Positions 11,230 to 22,200 of a stretch of 64,000 bases of DNA are shown piece by piece (within the stretch, counting starts at the first letter, position 1; each line of letters begins with the position of its first letter). The stretch lies in assembly GCF_902459465.1 (NCBI RefSeq), contig NC_047065.1:3282309-3346308 (forward strand), given 5' to 3'. The notes under the pieces were generated by a model that searched no databases, was not told where the DNA came from, and saw only the letters and a program-made list of their open reading frames with translations. The DNA comes from Asterias rubens (taxonomy: Eukaryota > Echinodermata > Asteroidea > Forcipulatida > Asteriidae). A program made the translations under genes and the position numbers.

Positions 11230-14200
11230 ATGGGGTTGTTTATCCGTTCACTCTTCATCGTTCTGATTGTGAAGTCTCAAGTTGAACTACAAGTTGAAGC
11301 TTCCAGCAACCAGAGAACGGTTTCATGTGATGTAGATACAAGTAGTAAGGTAGCCGAGTTTAGGCTTATTGTAGAAAACTACCTAGTCATTCTTGAAGAT
11401 GAACTCAGAAACACACAAGACCAGGTGAAAGAGCTCAAAGTAATAATGACTGAAACTGTTTCATCGGAGCTGGAGGACACAAGACGTACGATGGCTGCAA
11501 TATCAACCAACCAAGAAACAGCCACCTCTGAGCAAGAAGAAACACGTCGAATGGTTAGTGAGTTGCAGGTTGCAATAGCAACCAACCAAGAAACAGCCAC
11601 TTCTGAGCAAGAGGAAACACGAGGTATGGTTAGTGAGTTGCAGGCTGCAATATCAACCAACCAAGAAACAGCCACCTCTGAGCAAGAGGAAACACGTCGA
11701 ATGGTTAGTGAGTTGCAGGTTGCAATATCAACCAACCAAGAAACAGCCACCTCTGAGCACGAGGAAACACGTCGTATGGTTAGTGAGTTGCAGGTTGCAA
11801 TATCAACCAACCAAGAAACAGCCACCTCTGAGCAAGAGGAAACACGTCGAATGGTTAGTGAGTTGCAGACTGCAGTTTCGACCAACCAACAAAAGGTAAC
11901 TGTCGCACTAAGAAACACAACACTTCAGTTAAAAGACACAAGACGTGAAATGGGAGTCATTGGGCGTCAGGTGGAAGAGCTCCCGGAGTCAGTATATAGG
12001 TTGACGAAGATCCATGGTAGGTTTTGTTTGCTCACAATCGTGGTTAAACCATGGAGGTAGAAATAGACAAAAGCAGACAACACTACCTCTTAAATATCCA
12101 AGACTTTGTTTAGGGGAGACTGTTGTACACAAAGGACCCCTAGCATTGGCGGCCACCTCTAATGTCAATCTATCAACGCGCGGTGACGCGCTGCGCATTA
12201 CTCTCCGCCAAAGATGGCCCTTTATGGACCTCAGTGGCGACATTATGCAAGGGGTCTATTTAATCTCCATTCGAAACGTACCCCCCCCCCCAACACACCT
12301 GATCGTAACATTACACGTTAAACTGTCCATTATAAACATGCGTTGAAATTTACTCACACACAAAAGTGCGACGACGAGGGTGTTTTCACTCCGAGTGGTA
12401 TCAGTTTCGCTGTTTTGAGAGTGAGTGAAAGTCAATCTGTGTTACTCTTTTTGAGTGAAATTGGAACAAACTAATTTCACTCTAAATCGAGTTGAAAGTA
12501 CCCGTCTTTCACTCTAAGAAGAGTTGTCCATCATGGCTCTTTGCGAGAGTGGTATGGCGGACAAAAGGAGTGTTTTTTCACTCTTTTACATTAAGAGAGT
12601 TCGTATGTTTAAAGGCACTGGATGCCTTTTAGTAATTGTCAAAGACTAGTGTTTTCACTTGGTGTAACTCGACATTATTATGCATAAAATACAAACCTGT
12701 GTGGTCAATGAATTTGCAAGAGAATAAAGAAAGAAAAAACACCCTTGTCGCACAAGTTGTGTGCTTTCAGACGCTTGATTTCGAGACCTCAGCTGAGGTC
12801 TCAAATTCAAATCAAATATTTTAGTGAGAAATTACTTCTTTCTCGAAAACTACGTTACTTAAGAGGGAGCCGTTTCTTACACTGTTTTCTACCATCAACA
12901 GCTCTCCGTTGCTCATTACCAAGTAAGTTTTATGCTAACGATTATTTTGAGTAACTACCAGTAGTGTCCAGTGCCTTTAAAGAGAGGGATATACGCCTTT
13001 CTTAATATTTATGCATGAGGTACGTCACAATGCTATTCCAAAACGAGGCGATGGGCGCAGCCACTGCAAGTGATGGGGGAAGTGCGCCCATCGCCTCATT
13101 TTGGGTCAGAATTATGACGTCATGCACAAATATTAAGAGAGGCGTATAGTAGATGATTCTCATTTCAATCTTATCCTGGTATTCTGTTTACCATCTATAC
13201 TAAAATCATCATCTCGTTTTTTATATAATCAGTCAGAGATTGTTCCGACGTGCTCGCAAGGGGTGAGGCATGCAGTGGCGTTTACGTTTACGCCGTGAAG
13301 CCGGACTGTGGTGCGCCATTCGATGTGTACTGTGATATGGAGACAGACGGCGGAGGCTGGACGGTAAGACAATGGAGGACTTTCCATCCAAAATACACAT
13401 TTTTTAGAAGTGTAAAGTCTGAAATGTTATGTGAACACAAAGCCATTCAAAATCATGTGCGTTAATTTTTCTTCGATAGGTTTTCCAGCGGCGCCAGGAC
13501 GGCAGTGTAGATTTCTATTTGGACTTTGCCAACTACAGCCGGGGCTTTGGTAATCTAGAGGGAGAGTTTTGGCTGGGTAACGACAACTTGCACCGTCTGA
13601 CTGCTCAGGGCGAGTATGAACTCCGCGTAGATCTCACAAGCTTCGACGACGTTACCGGCTTTGCCATTTATGGCTCGTTCAGCATCGCCGATGTGAGCGA
13701 TAACTACACGCTTACAGTGGGAAGTTACTCTGGTACCGCAGGTAAGATGCTATAAGTGGAAACTTCGTAGTAATACAGAAATATTGCAGGGTAATCTGTG
13801 TCCATCGCTGTGACCGATTGCTTTTGGTAGGTCTCAATGAAAGAAAGAAAAGCAACATTGTGATTCAAATAGTTGAATGAGAAATCACCTCTTTCTCAAA
13901 AACTACGTTCCTTCAGAGGGAGCCGTTTCTCACGGTGTTCACATCTCTCCAATGCTAGTTCAAGTAAGTTTCTAATAATCATTTTGAGTAATAACCAAAA
14001 GTGTCTGGAGTGCCTTTAAAAGTGGAGGGGGAATTGTCTATGTTTTGTTCCTCAACTCCAGACGGAAAAGGGAGGGGTGGAATTTTGCATCCCTTGTAGC
14101 CAAAACTAAGCGAAAGATTTGAAACTCAAGCTTGTTATAAACATTTTTATTGAATCGTAAAACCACACTTTAGAGGGGAAAATTTTAACAAGTAAAGTTG

Positions 14201-14714
14201 CTTAAATTCGATAGCAATTTTCGAACGTTATTATTAAACTGTAACTTAAATAAAGAAAGCAAAATGCAGTTAAACAAATGAACCTGATTGTGAAACATTA
14301 ACTTCACTTTTCCCAATATCCCAGTTCCATTCATTGATAAATTTGTTTCTAATCACACCTTATCGGCCTAAGTTATGTTCGAAACAAATTAATGTTTAAA
14401 GTTACCTCCTGTCGACATCGCCTTTATTTACACGTGACTATAATGGCTACGTGTGTTATCTTTCAGGAGACAAGTTATCACCCCACAATAACCAGGCCTT
14501 TACGACCAAAGACCGAGACAACGATGCCTCGAGTAGTGGTAACTGTGCTGAGAGATACCACGGAGCCTGGTGGTACAGGTACTGCTACAACTCCAATTTG
14601 AACGGGAGATACTTCAATGAGGCCACTACGAACGGAGAAGGAATTAAGTGGCGTGGCTTTTCGGATTTCCGCTCACTCAAAACAACTGAGATGAAAATTA
14701 GAAGGAAAGTTTAG
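11230..14714 (+). CDS. Fibrinogen-related protein 2 (secreted coiled-coil + fibrinogen domain)
   Basis: Exons are 11230-12016, 13233-13363, 13480-13741 and 14467-14714; phases agree and give 475 codons plus stop. The start at 11230 opens a signal peptide ([14 protein letters not shown]). Residues about 60-260 are a Glu/Gln/Ser-rich coiled coil holding five near-identical 25-residue repeats (residues 91-215, unit [16 protein letters not shown]). Residues about 264-475 form a complete fibrinogen C-terminal domain: [22 protein letters not shown], the DRDND calcium site, [20 protein letters not shown] and TTEMKIRRK. This layout resembles ficolins and invertebrate FREPs, which assemble by their stalks and bind carbohydrates; ligand and immune role here are inferred. 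Two cysteines at the start of the domain (ACSG and PDCG) are absent in gene 1. Confidence 0.9.
11500..11874 (+). repeat. Coding 75-bp tandem repeat (5 copies)
   Basis: Five copies start at 11500, 11575, 11650, 11725 and 11800, followed by a partial copy. They differ by only a few substitutions each and keep the frame, giving 25 residues per copy in the coiled-coil stalk. Confidence 0.95.
12371..12608. repeat. GAGTGAAA-rich palindromic element
   Basis: Counterpart of 4204-4422; ends near CACTCTTTTACATTAAGAG. Confidence 0.6.
12609..12980 (-). repeat. M1 element, uninterrupted
   Basis: This is the empty-site version of the interrupted copy at 4423-5527. Confidence 0.9.
12988..13149. repeat. 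Palindromic element with TGACGTCA
   Basis: Counterpart of 5531-5697; inverted arms TATACGCCTTTC and GAGAGGCGTATA. Confidence 0.75.
13832..14020 (-). repeat. M1 fragment
   Basis: Right half only, inside the third intron; paralog of 6372-6611 without the internal duplication. Confidence 0.85.
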
Positions 14715-14755
14715 TCCTTAATTAAGATGGATACCATTATAAAAAGGTACGCAGT

Positions 14756-14761
14756 AATAAA
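14756..14761 (+). terminator. Poly(A) signal, fibrinogen gene 2
   Basis: AATAAA starts 42 bases after the stop codon, as in gene 1. Confidence 0.7.
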
Positions 14762-15266
14762 CATCTCCTCATAAATCACCTGATCGCTTCACCTTCTCGT
14801 AAATGTTTAAACAAAAATAATTAAACCTGTACTTTGAAACCTAAAAATGGAAAACATGGAAAACAATTTAATGTGAATTAACTTTTAATGCAATGGATTA
14901 AATACGACATGTATAAAAATCGTGACATCGGGTAGCTAAAATAGTTGCAGAAAGTAACTAATAAGGAATGTCACTTTAAACCCAATACGACCAGTATAGT
15001 ATGTAAGACTTCCAAGTACAAACGCATCGCTTAATAAAACTCTCAAGATACTCTTTTAAATAACCCGTTCTAAATCCGACTCGTATAATGAGAGTGGATG
15101 CTAGTGTTTTTATAAACAGTGCGGTGGCTTGTTGAATCGAATACAATATTTTATTTTGGAAATGTTGTCATGAAAGATCCGCTATTGTAAGTTGTTCACA
15201 TAGAATTTAGATATATACGAACATTAAAAAGGGCTTAATACGGTTCCATACTAAATCGACGCCTTT

Positions 15267-15640
15267 TTAAAGGCAGTGGACACTATTGGTAATTACTCCA
15301 AATAGTTATTAGCATAAAACCTTGGTAACGAGTAATGGGGAGAGGTTGATAGTACACAACATTGTGAATAACGGCTCTCTCTGAATTGACGCGGTCACGA
15401 GAAAAAAGTAAGTGTCCATGAATTTGATTTTGAGACCTCAGAACTAGATTTTGAGGTCTCGCAAAGCATCTGAAAGCACACAACTTCGTGTGACCAGGTT
15501 GTTTTTTCTTTCATAGTGATCTCGCAACTTCGACGACCAATTGAGCTCAAGTTTTCACAGGTTTGTTATTTTATGCATATTATATACTCCAAGTAAGAAG
15601 ACTGGTCCTTGACAATTACCAAAAGTGTTCAGTGTCTTAA
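15267..15640 (+). repeat. M1 element, full length
   Basis: Paralog of 7961-8334, core type A. Confidence 0.9.
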
Positions 15641-15947
15641 ATCACAACTGTCTCCTTTCCTAATATATGTTCTGTTTGGGTTTTACCCCCAGCAAATGCT
15701 TTGAAACAAGCAAATGGCGGTATGGTGGAAAGTCGATTATTCTCTTATATAGTAGGCCTAACAAGACTAATGTTAACTGCAATGGATATGTCCTGGTTAA
15801 TTAATGCTCAGATATAATCTATGACGGAAGTATAATCTATGAATGGAATCTAAAATAAACAACTGTGTAACCGGTAATGATCCAACTTGGATCATCCAAT
15901 TATGAGTTATCACTCTGCGATTGTTTTAATTCATGAAACTTCTCCAA

Positions 15948-16321
15948 TAAAAGCCATTGGACACTTTTGGTAAACAGTAATGTCCAAGGCCCACACTTCG
16001 TGTATCACAACTTCTATATAAAATAACAAACCTGTAAAAATTTAGGCTCAGTCGGTCATCGGAGTCGGGAGAAAATAACGGGGAAACCCACCCTTGTTTC
16101 CGCACGTTTCGTCGTGTCATGACATGTGTTTAAGATAAATCCGTAATTTTCGATATCGAGAATTTATAATTGTTGAGTGTTTTCTCAAAAAGTAAAGCAT
16201 TTCATGGAATAACATTTCAAGAGAAGTCTTTCACCATTACCTTCTGTAAACCCTGTAAGTTATTTGTAAATCTGTGAATTTTTTGTGTTCTGTTCCGAAA
16301 GTGTCCAATACATGGTATTAA
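15948..16321 (+). repeat. M2 element
   Basis: Paralog of 8845-9219. About 230 bp found before it in unit 1 (8575-8800) are missing here. Confidence 0.85.
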
Positions 16322-16619
16322 ACGCCGCACACTTTAGCCGGAAAGTGTGTGGCGAACATTTTTTTTTTGAAACTTCCTTCTAGCTGAGAAAAAGTACTGT
16401 AAATGGTTTCTTATTCGTTTTCTCAAGATTATTTGGCTGATTTTTATGATTCAAAATATGCTTTCACGAAAACACTGTTAGGCTACTTCATTATAATTTA
16501 AACAAGAATCTACAATTCCTTATAGTACAGAAAGCAGAGAAAGAAAAAAGGATCATAGACAACACCTGACTGTGTGAAAACCTACAATGTCGCTCTATCT
16601 CATCATGAAGTATACTTTA

Positions 16620-16830
16620 AGTTTTACCCTTTTACACTGATGTGTGTTAGCACACTATACGCAGTAGCCTACTTTACCGAGCTCTGTTGAACAAAAAGTC
16701 AAACATATTACTCGGGTGGGATTCTAACCCACTTGCAATTCGAGAGCAGTTTCTAAACCAACTAGACCACCGAGATTACCCGGTAGCTAGAGGCAGTTCG
16801 AAGCCTATGTTTTGGCAGCGGGTACGATTT
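16620..16830 (-). repeat. tRNA-derived SINE
   Basis: Minus strand: box-A-like GGTCTAGTTGGTTTAGA followed by GTGGGTTAGAATCCCACC, then CGAGTAATATG and a tail with GTGCTAACACACATCAGTG. It is the same family as the pair at 63180-63590. Confidence 0.75.
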
Positions 16831-17216
16831 AAGATAATGTTACTGAAATGTGCATTGGGGGTATAATATCTCGGTGCAAATTTAACAGCTCTTAAATGAC
16901 TGTATACATTTTATAAGCGATTTGCGTAATATGCTCCGGTGCCCAAAAGAACACATGGTAGATTAAAGAAAAGGGATGATAGACAAGCCCACAATGTCGA
17001 TCCACTACTAACTTGAAGCGATTTGCGTATAAAGATAAAAGATAAACATTATTTTGAGAAAATGTATTACTTGTTTAATTTCAATATATGCATTCTCGAG
17101 GCTATACAGAGTGTGTTTAGTCGACCCTCGTCTTAGGGTCATGTATCGATCCGATTTAATCACTAAAAGGGCTGTCTAGTCGCAAAGTAATCAATTTATC
17201 TAATCACCTAATACTT

Positions 17217-18268
17217 TATTTATTACCGATTTGTGTGTGTATGTTTGTTTCAAAGATAAAATGTAGCCGAATAAAATACTAGTTTTAGTTGCAACTGTAA
17301 TTTAATTCACATTTTCATCCGCGATCTTGGGATAATTTTAATATGTTGATTCAAATCACAGTGTTATTAGGAGTGTAAGTTGCTACCACTCTAACCTGTC
17401 GATTATTATCTTGGTAATTAATAAACAATGAGGCCGCGGCTTTTTAATATATATTAATTCCATCATTCCTAAATTAACTTGTTTGAACGACTTTTGTCGT
17501 TGTCATTGTCGTTGTTGTCCTTGTCGTTATCATTCCCGTGTGGAGAAGCAGGGTATAACTGATAATGCTATTTTGTTGCGATTTACCGTCGTATAATCTC
17601 AATCTAAAACGAGCCCACGATTCTCTTTTGCAATTTGTTAGCAAAATGTTGATGTGTTTTCGAAAGCCTCGTTATTTATATTATGTTGCATTCCATATTG
17701 GTGATGTGTAGTAAACATGTTGTAGACATTACGTATTGACAAATAATAAAGTCACCCAAGCGTGTCAGTGACTGGACTGTGCGAGCGGGCCAGCCACGAG
17801 GCAATCTTGAGTCAGCTGTTAACCGAGTAAGACGTTCGTCCTCTACACCTTTATTCAGCCGAGACTCAGGACCCAACCCATAGCCAAGCGCTATACTACA
17901 TTGTCCATAGTGAAAGCTGGAAAAACATCTTTCCTTGTTAAGCCATCTTTCCTTGTTATGTTCAGACTGAGTTGTACTTCCTTGTTCGTTTTCAACACGT
18001 CATTATAACAACTTTGGGTCTGGCCCAAGTCCAAAACCAATCCTCGAGTCTGGTTGAAAGTTGTTCACACGACACTCTCTGAACCTTGACCTACCTACAT
18101 AGTTCCCGAGTCAGTCTCTCTTAAAGGCAGTGGACACTTTTGGTAATTACTCAAAATAATTAATAGCACAAAACCTTACTTGGTAACGAGTAATGGAGAG
18201 CTGTTGATAGTATAACAAATTGTGAGTAAAGGCTCCCTCTGAAGTAACGTAGCTTCCGAGGAAAAAAG
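17217..18268 (+). repeat. Tandem unit 3, truncated leading edge
   Basis: It matches 1083-2400 (less the MITE at 1688-1951) and stops inside an M1 copy near GCTTCCGAGG. No fibrinogen gene follows, so the array ends here. Confidence 0.85.
18121..18268 (+). repeat. M1 fragment at duplication breakpoint
   Basis: The left third of M1 ends abruptly at the unit 3 breakpoint. Confidence 0.8.
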
Positions 18269-18727
18269 TCACATTTTCTCTTCAAGTATCACTCCTCGAT
18301 TGTAGCCTCAAAACACCGCTACCATGGGTTAAGGTTGTAGGGAGGGGGGGGGGGGCTGTTGTTAAATTTGGAAATAAAATAAAAACACAATTGTTTTAAT
18401 CTTTGTTACTTGTTTATTCACATGCCACTGTCAAATGTTTAAGGCAATGATAACAACCTTTAAAAGTGTAAAGTTTTATTGAGAATCATTTCACTTTGGA
18501 GTAATGTGTTTATGTTAAAAGATAACTAACTTTATGCACCAAAATAAAAATCTGGAGAAGATTGTGTATTAATTTGAATGATTATTCTTCCTGTGTGGAC
18601 ATATTTGCTCCAGTTTTTTCGGCGATGTTTCAAAAACTTGACCCCCTTATGAAATGAAATGTTCAGATGTTAGTTTTAGAGGATTAAACAATTGAACGGT
18701 TTAAAAAGACCAAAAATATAATTTTTC
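18269..18727. other. No gene seen
   Basis: AT-rich sequence with a poly-G run at about 18341-18354. TTTATT at 18475-18480 could be a distal minus-strand poly(A) signal for the NOP9 gene, but this is unproven. Confidence 0.4.
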
Positions 18728-19107
18728 TTTAAAGGCATTCGACACTATTGGTAATAACTCAAAATAATTGTTCGCATATAAAACTTTACTTGGTAACAAG
18801 CAACGGAGAGCTGTTGATAGTATAAAACATTGTGAGAAAAGGCTCCCTCTGAAGTGACATAGTTTTTGAGAAAGAGGTTTTTGTCTCACTCAAATAATAA
18901 AAGACTTCATCAGCTGAAGTCATTCAATGTGCATCTGAAAGCGCACAAAATTGTGCAACAGTGTTTTTTTCTTCCATTATTATCTTGCAACTTAGTCGAC
19001 CAATTGAGTTCAAATTTTCACGGGTTTGTTATTTTGTGCATATGTTGGGATACACCAAGTGAGAAGACTGGTCTTTGACAGTTACCAATAGTGTCCAGTG
19101 TCTCTAA
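18728..19107 (+). repeat. M1 element, core type B
   Basis: M1 ends with a different central palindrome, AAAAGACTTCATCAGCTGAA. Confidence 0.9.
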
Positions 19108-19209
19108 AGGCAATGGGCTTTTTTAGGCGATGACACATGGTGAGGCCACACCCACTCTTTACAAGTTCTTGCAATTTGACCCACAAGAGATCAAACTGTC
19201 AAAAAAATT

Positions 19210-22200
19210 TTAAGTTCCTATACTCTTTTTATGTTTTTTATTCTTTCTCTTCCTGCCCTCTTTATGGTCTTCTAGTTCCTTGACGTCATCTGTAGGCTCG
19301 CTGTCTTCCTTTTCAATGGCCTTAGACTTTCTTCCTGTTGCTCTTGCACTCTCTGTGCCGTCCGTTTCTGTAACGTCCGTCTTGGAATGGCTCGATCGTT
19401 TTCTCCGTTTGTTCTTTTTATTGGAGGATGTATCATCAGCTTTCCCAAAGATTTCGTCTATCTCATCCTGAAAAAGGAAAAGAAAAAAAGGGATTGTTTG
19501 GCATTCAAATAAAAGAGTGATTAAATAACGCACTAAGGACCTAGTTATTCAAAAACAAAAGAACCTAAATTGAAGACCCTGGACACTATTGGTAATTGCC
19601 AAAGACCATTCTTCTCACTTAATGTATCTCAACACGTGCATAAAATAACAAACCTGTGAACATTTGAGCTGAATCGGTCAACAAAGTTGGGAGATAACTA
19701 TGAAAAAAGAAAAAAAAAACTAATTCTAAAGTCTCAAAATAAAATTCGTGGAAAGATACTTCTTCCTCGAAAACTATGTCACTTCAGAGGGAGCCGTTTC
19801 TCACAATGTTCTATACTACCAACCCCTCCCCATTACTTGTTACCAAGTGAGATTTTATGCTAATAATTATTTTGAGTAATTACCAATAGTGTCCACTGTC
19901 TTTAATACATTATCATAACACAAGGACTGAAGCTGTTAAAAATTACAAAAGGATGAAGTACTGTGGTAAAAATTCTCTTCTAATCTTAATTTACCTCCTT
20001 AGGAGTTTCCTCAGTCGCATCTCCCTCTTCTTCCATACCAAGTGTGTCTATCTCTTCAGAGTAGGGTAGACGTTTCTTCTCAGTGTCTTCAGACGACAGC
20101 TTCTTTTTCTTTTTACCTTGAAGGAACAACACAAGAATGTTGTAGAAGAAACTTGAGATGTACAAATCTTTTCAAAAATATATCTTCATCGCAAAGTCAG
20201 AAAAAGCTAGCTGTATATGTTTTATATGTAAACTATTTTTTACTGTAATTTGGCCGTCGGCCACAAGTGTAAAAAGAAATGAAACAAATATCTAACTAGG
20301 CCTAGCTGAAACAACAGGGCCCAAATTCATAGAGCTGGTTAAACATAACAAGTTGCTAAGCACAATACAAATTTGCCTACCAGAAAAAGGCAACAGCTAA
20401 ATTGCCATTTTACAATTACAAACTGTAACCGGCATCCTTCTTTTTGCTTAGCAGGTAAATATCAAGCAACATTTTCTTCTTAAGCAGCTCTCCAAATTGG
20501 GCCATGAGCTTGAGTCGAGTGCTCTCAACCGCTCGGCCACGCAGGCCAACCCATGCCATCCTAAATAAAGGCCGACTGCCTACAGACTTCTGTCAAGGAA
20601 GGTTTCCATGTTAAAATATTTCACAGAACCTTTGTTGCACAACTTTATGTGCTTTCAGATGCATAATAAAAGGCTTCCGCTGAAGTGTTTTATTTATTTG
20701 AGTGAGAATTTCAAAAAAAACTATGATACTTCAGAGGGAGCCGTTTCTCACAATGTTTTATACCATCAAAAGCTCTCTATTGATCGTTACCAAGTCTGTT
20801 TTATGCTTACATTTATTTTGAAAAATTAAAAATAGTGCCCAGTGCCTTAAAAAAATAATGAACCCACCTGCAGGTTCGTCATCATCAATAATGTCAGCAA
20901 AGAGTTCTCTCTTCTTGTTTGTCTTCCCTTGAAGATCCTCCCAGTCCTGACGACGATTTTTGAAGAGGTCAATAGCCAAGTTCTTGTAAACGAACTTGCC
21001 TGGTCAAGAAAAACAAAGGAAGAGACAGGTGTCAATGTTGATGTCAGAAAAATACAAAGAAAGACACAAGTTTTTGTATTGATGACAATAGGCAAGTTCT
21101 TGTAAACAAACTTGCCTGGTCAAGAAAAACAAAGGAAAGACAACTTTCAATGTTGATGTCAGAAATATAAAATGAGAGAGGATCTTCCGATAAATAAAAA
21201 ACTGATTCGGTGACAAAGATTGGGTTGTTCGTATTGTTGGTTGTCTGTTTGTATGTCACAGGTCATAAGCATGTAGGTGAATGCTGTGTTGTATTGTAGT
21301 GACAGAAGTCCGAACGTGGCAAAACATTAAATTAAGAACTTGGGGCCCTGTCACACGAGGCAATTTAATAGACAACCAGTTCCAGGCAATCTTAAAGAAG
21401 AAAAGGCATCACATAAAAATGTTCACATATTTTACTTTGGGCTTGTAAGACGTTGTTGAAAAACTACTCGTGCGCTATCAAAGTGTTCGGGCAGCAAGCT
21501 CTGCAGTTGGTTGCCTTCAAGTTGCCCATAAAAAGTGGCTTCGTGTGACAAGGCCTTTAATAGTGCTCAAATCTGATCAAATAGCAGGCCTGATACTTCA
21601 TGGAGGCAACGTAGGCGATTGCCCCTATGCCCCCTTGTCATTGCCTTGGTGCCCTTGAAATTTTCCAGTAGAAATTTACAACTGCTTCATTTGTAGGGTG
21701 CCCTTTACTAAGGAGAAAAAACCCTTGGTGCCCTTGCCCTTTAAAAAAACCAAAGCATTCAGGCCTGAAATAGTCCACCCACGTTACTTGTGTTGCTAAA
21801 AGTGGAAGACACAACTGTTATGGGTGGCACAGTTGGCTTGTGCGTAAAGCGCTCGCCTCTCACCAAGGTGACCCCGGTTCGATTCCCGGCCAGGGCCATA
21901 TGCGAGCTGAGTTGTGCGTTGGTTCTCTGCTGTGCCACAAGGGTTTTCCCAGACCATCCGGTTTTCCTCCTTCGGGAAAAATCAAACACTCTCAATCTTG
22001 GCTGTGCCGACGTTCATAATGGAATGATGTGGCTGGCAGCCAAAGGCGCCCTTGCATGCCCGCTTCTCGAACACGTTGTAGCCGCGTCCTTTGCAATTCA
22101 GCTCTTAGCTGCGAGTAAGGATGATTAACCCCCCAAATTATTATAAATTATTTTTAACTTCTTCAGAGTCCAACTTACCACAAAAATCGCTCTGAAGTTG

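Larger units (their letters stand above)
10434..17216 (+). repeat. Tandem duplication unit 2 (intact fibrinogen gene)
   Basis: It starts at CCATAGTGAAAGCTGC (matching 2055) and ends CAATTTATCTAATCACC, where unit 3 begins. Gene order and most elements match unit 1. Confidence 0.85.

Noticed and set aside
11379..11918. 179-codon minus-strand open frame over the fibrinogen gene 2 first exon
   Set aside because: Antisense shadow of the 75-bp coding repeat; no start context, splice or family support.
21822..21895. Candidate tRNA gene
   Set aside because: The tRNA-like part runs into a SINE body and 3' CCA-side pairing is incomplete.
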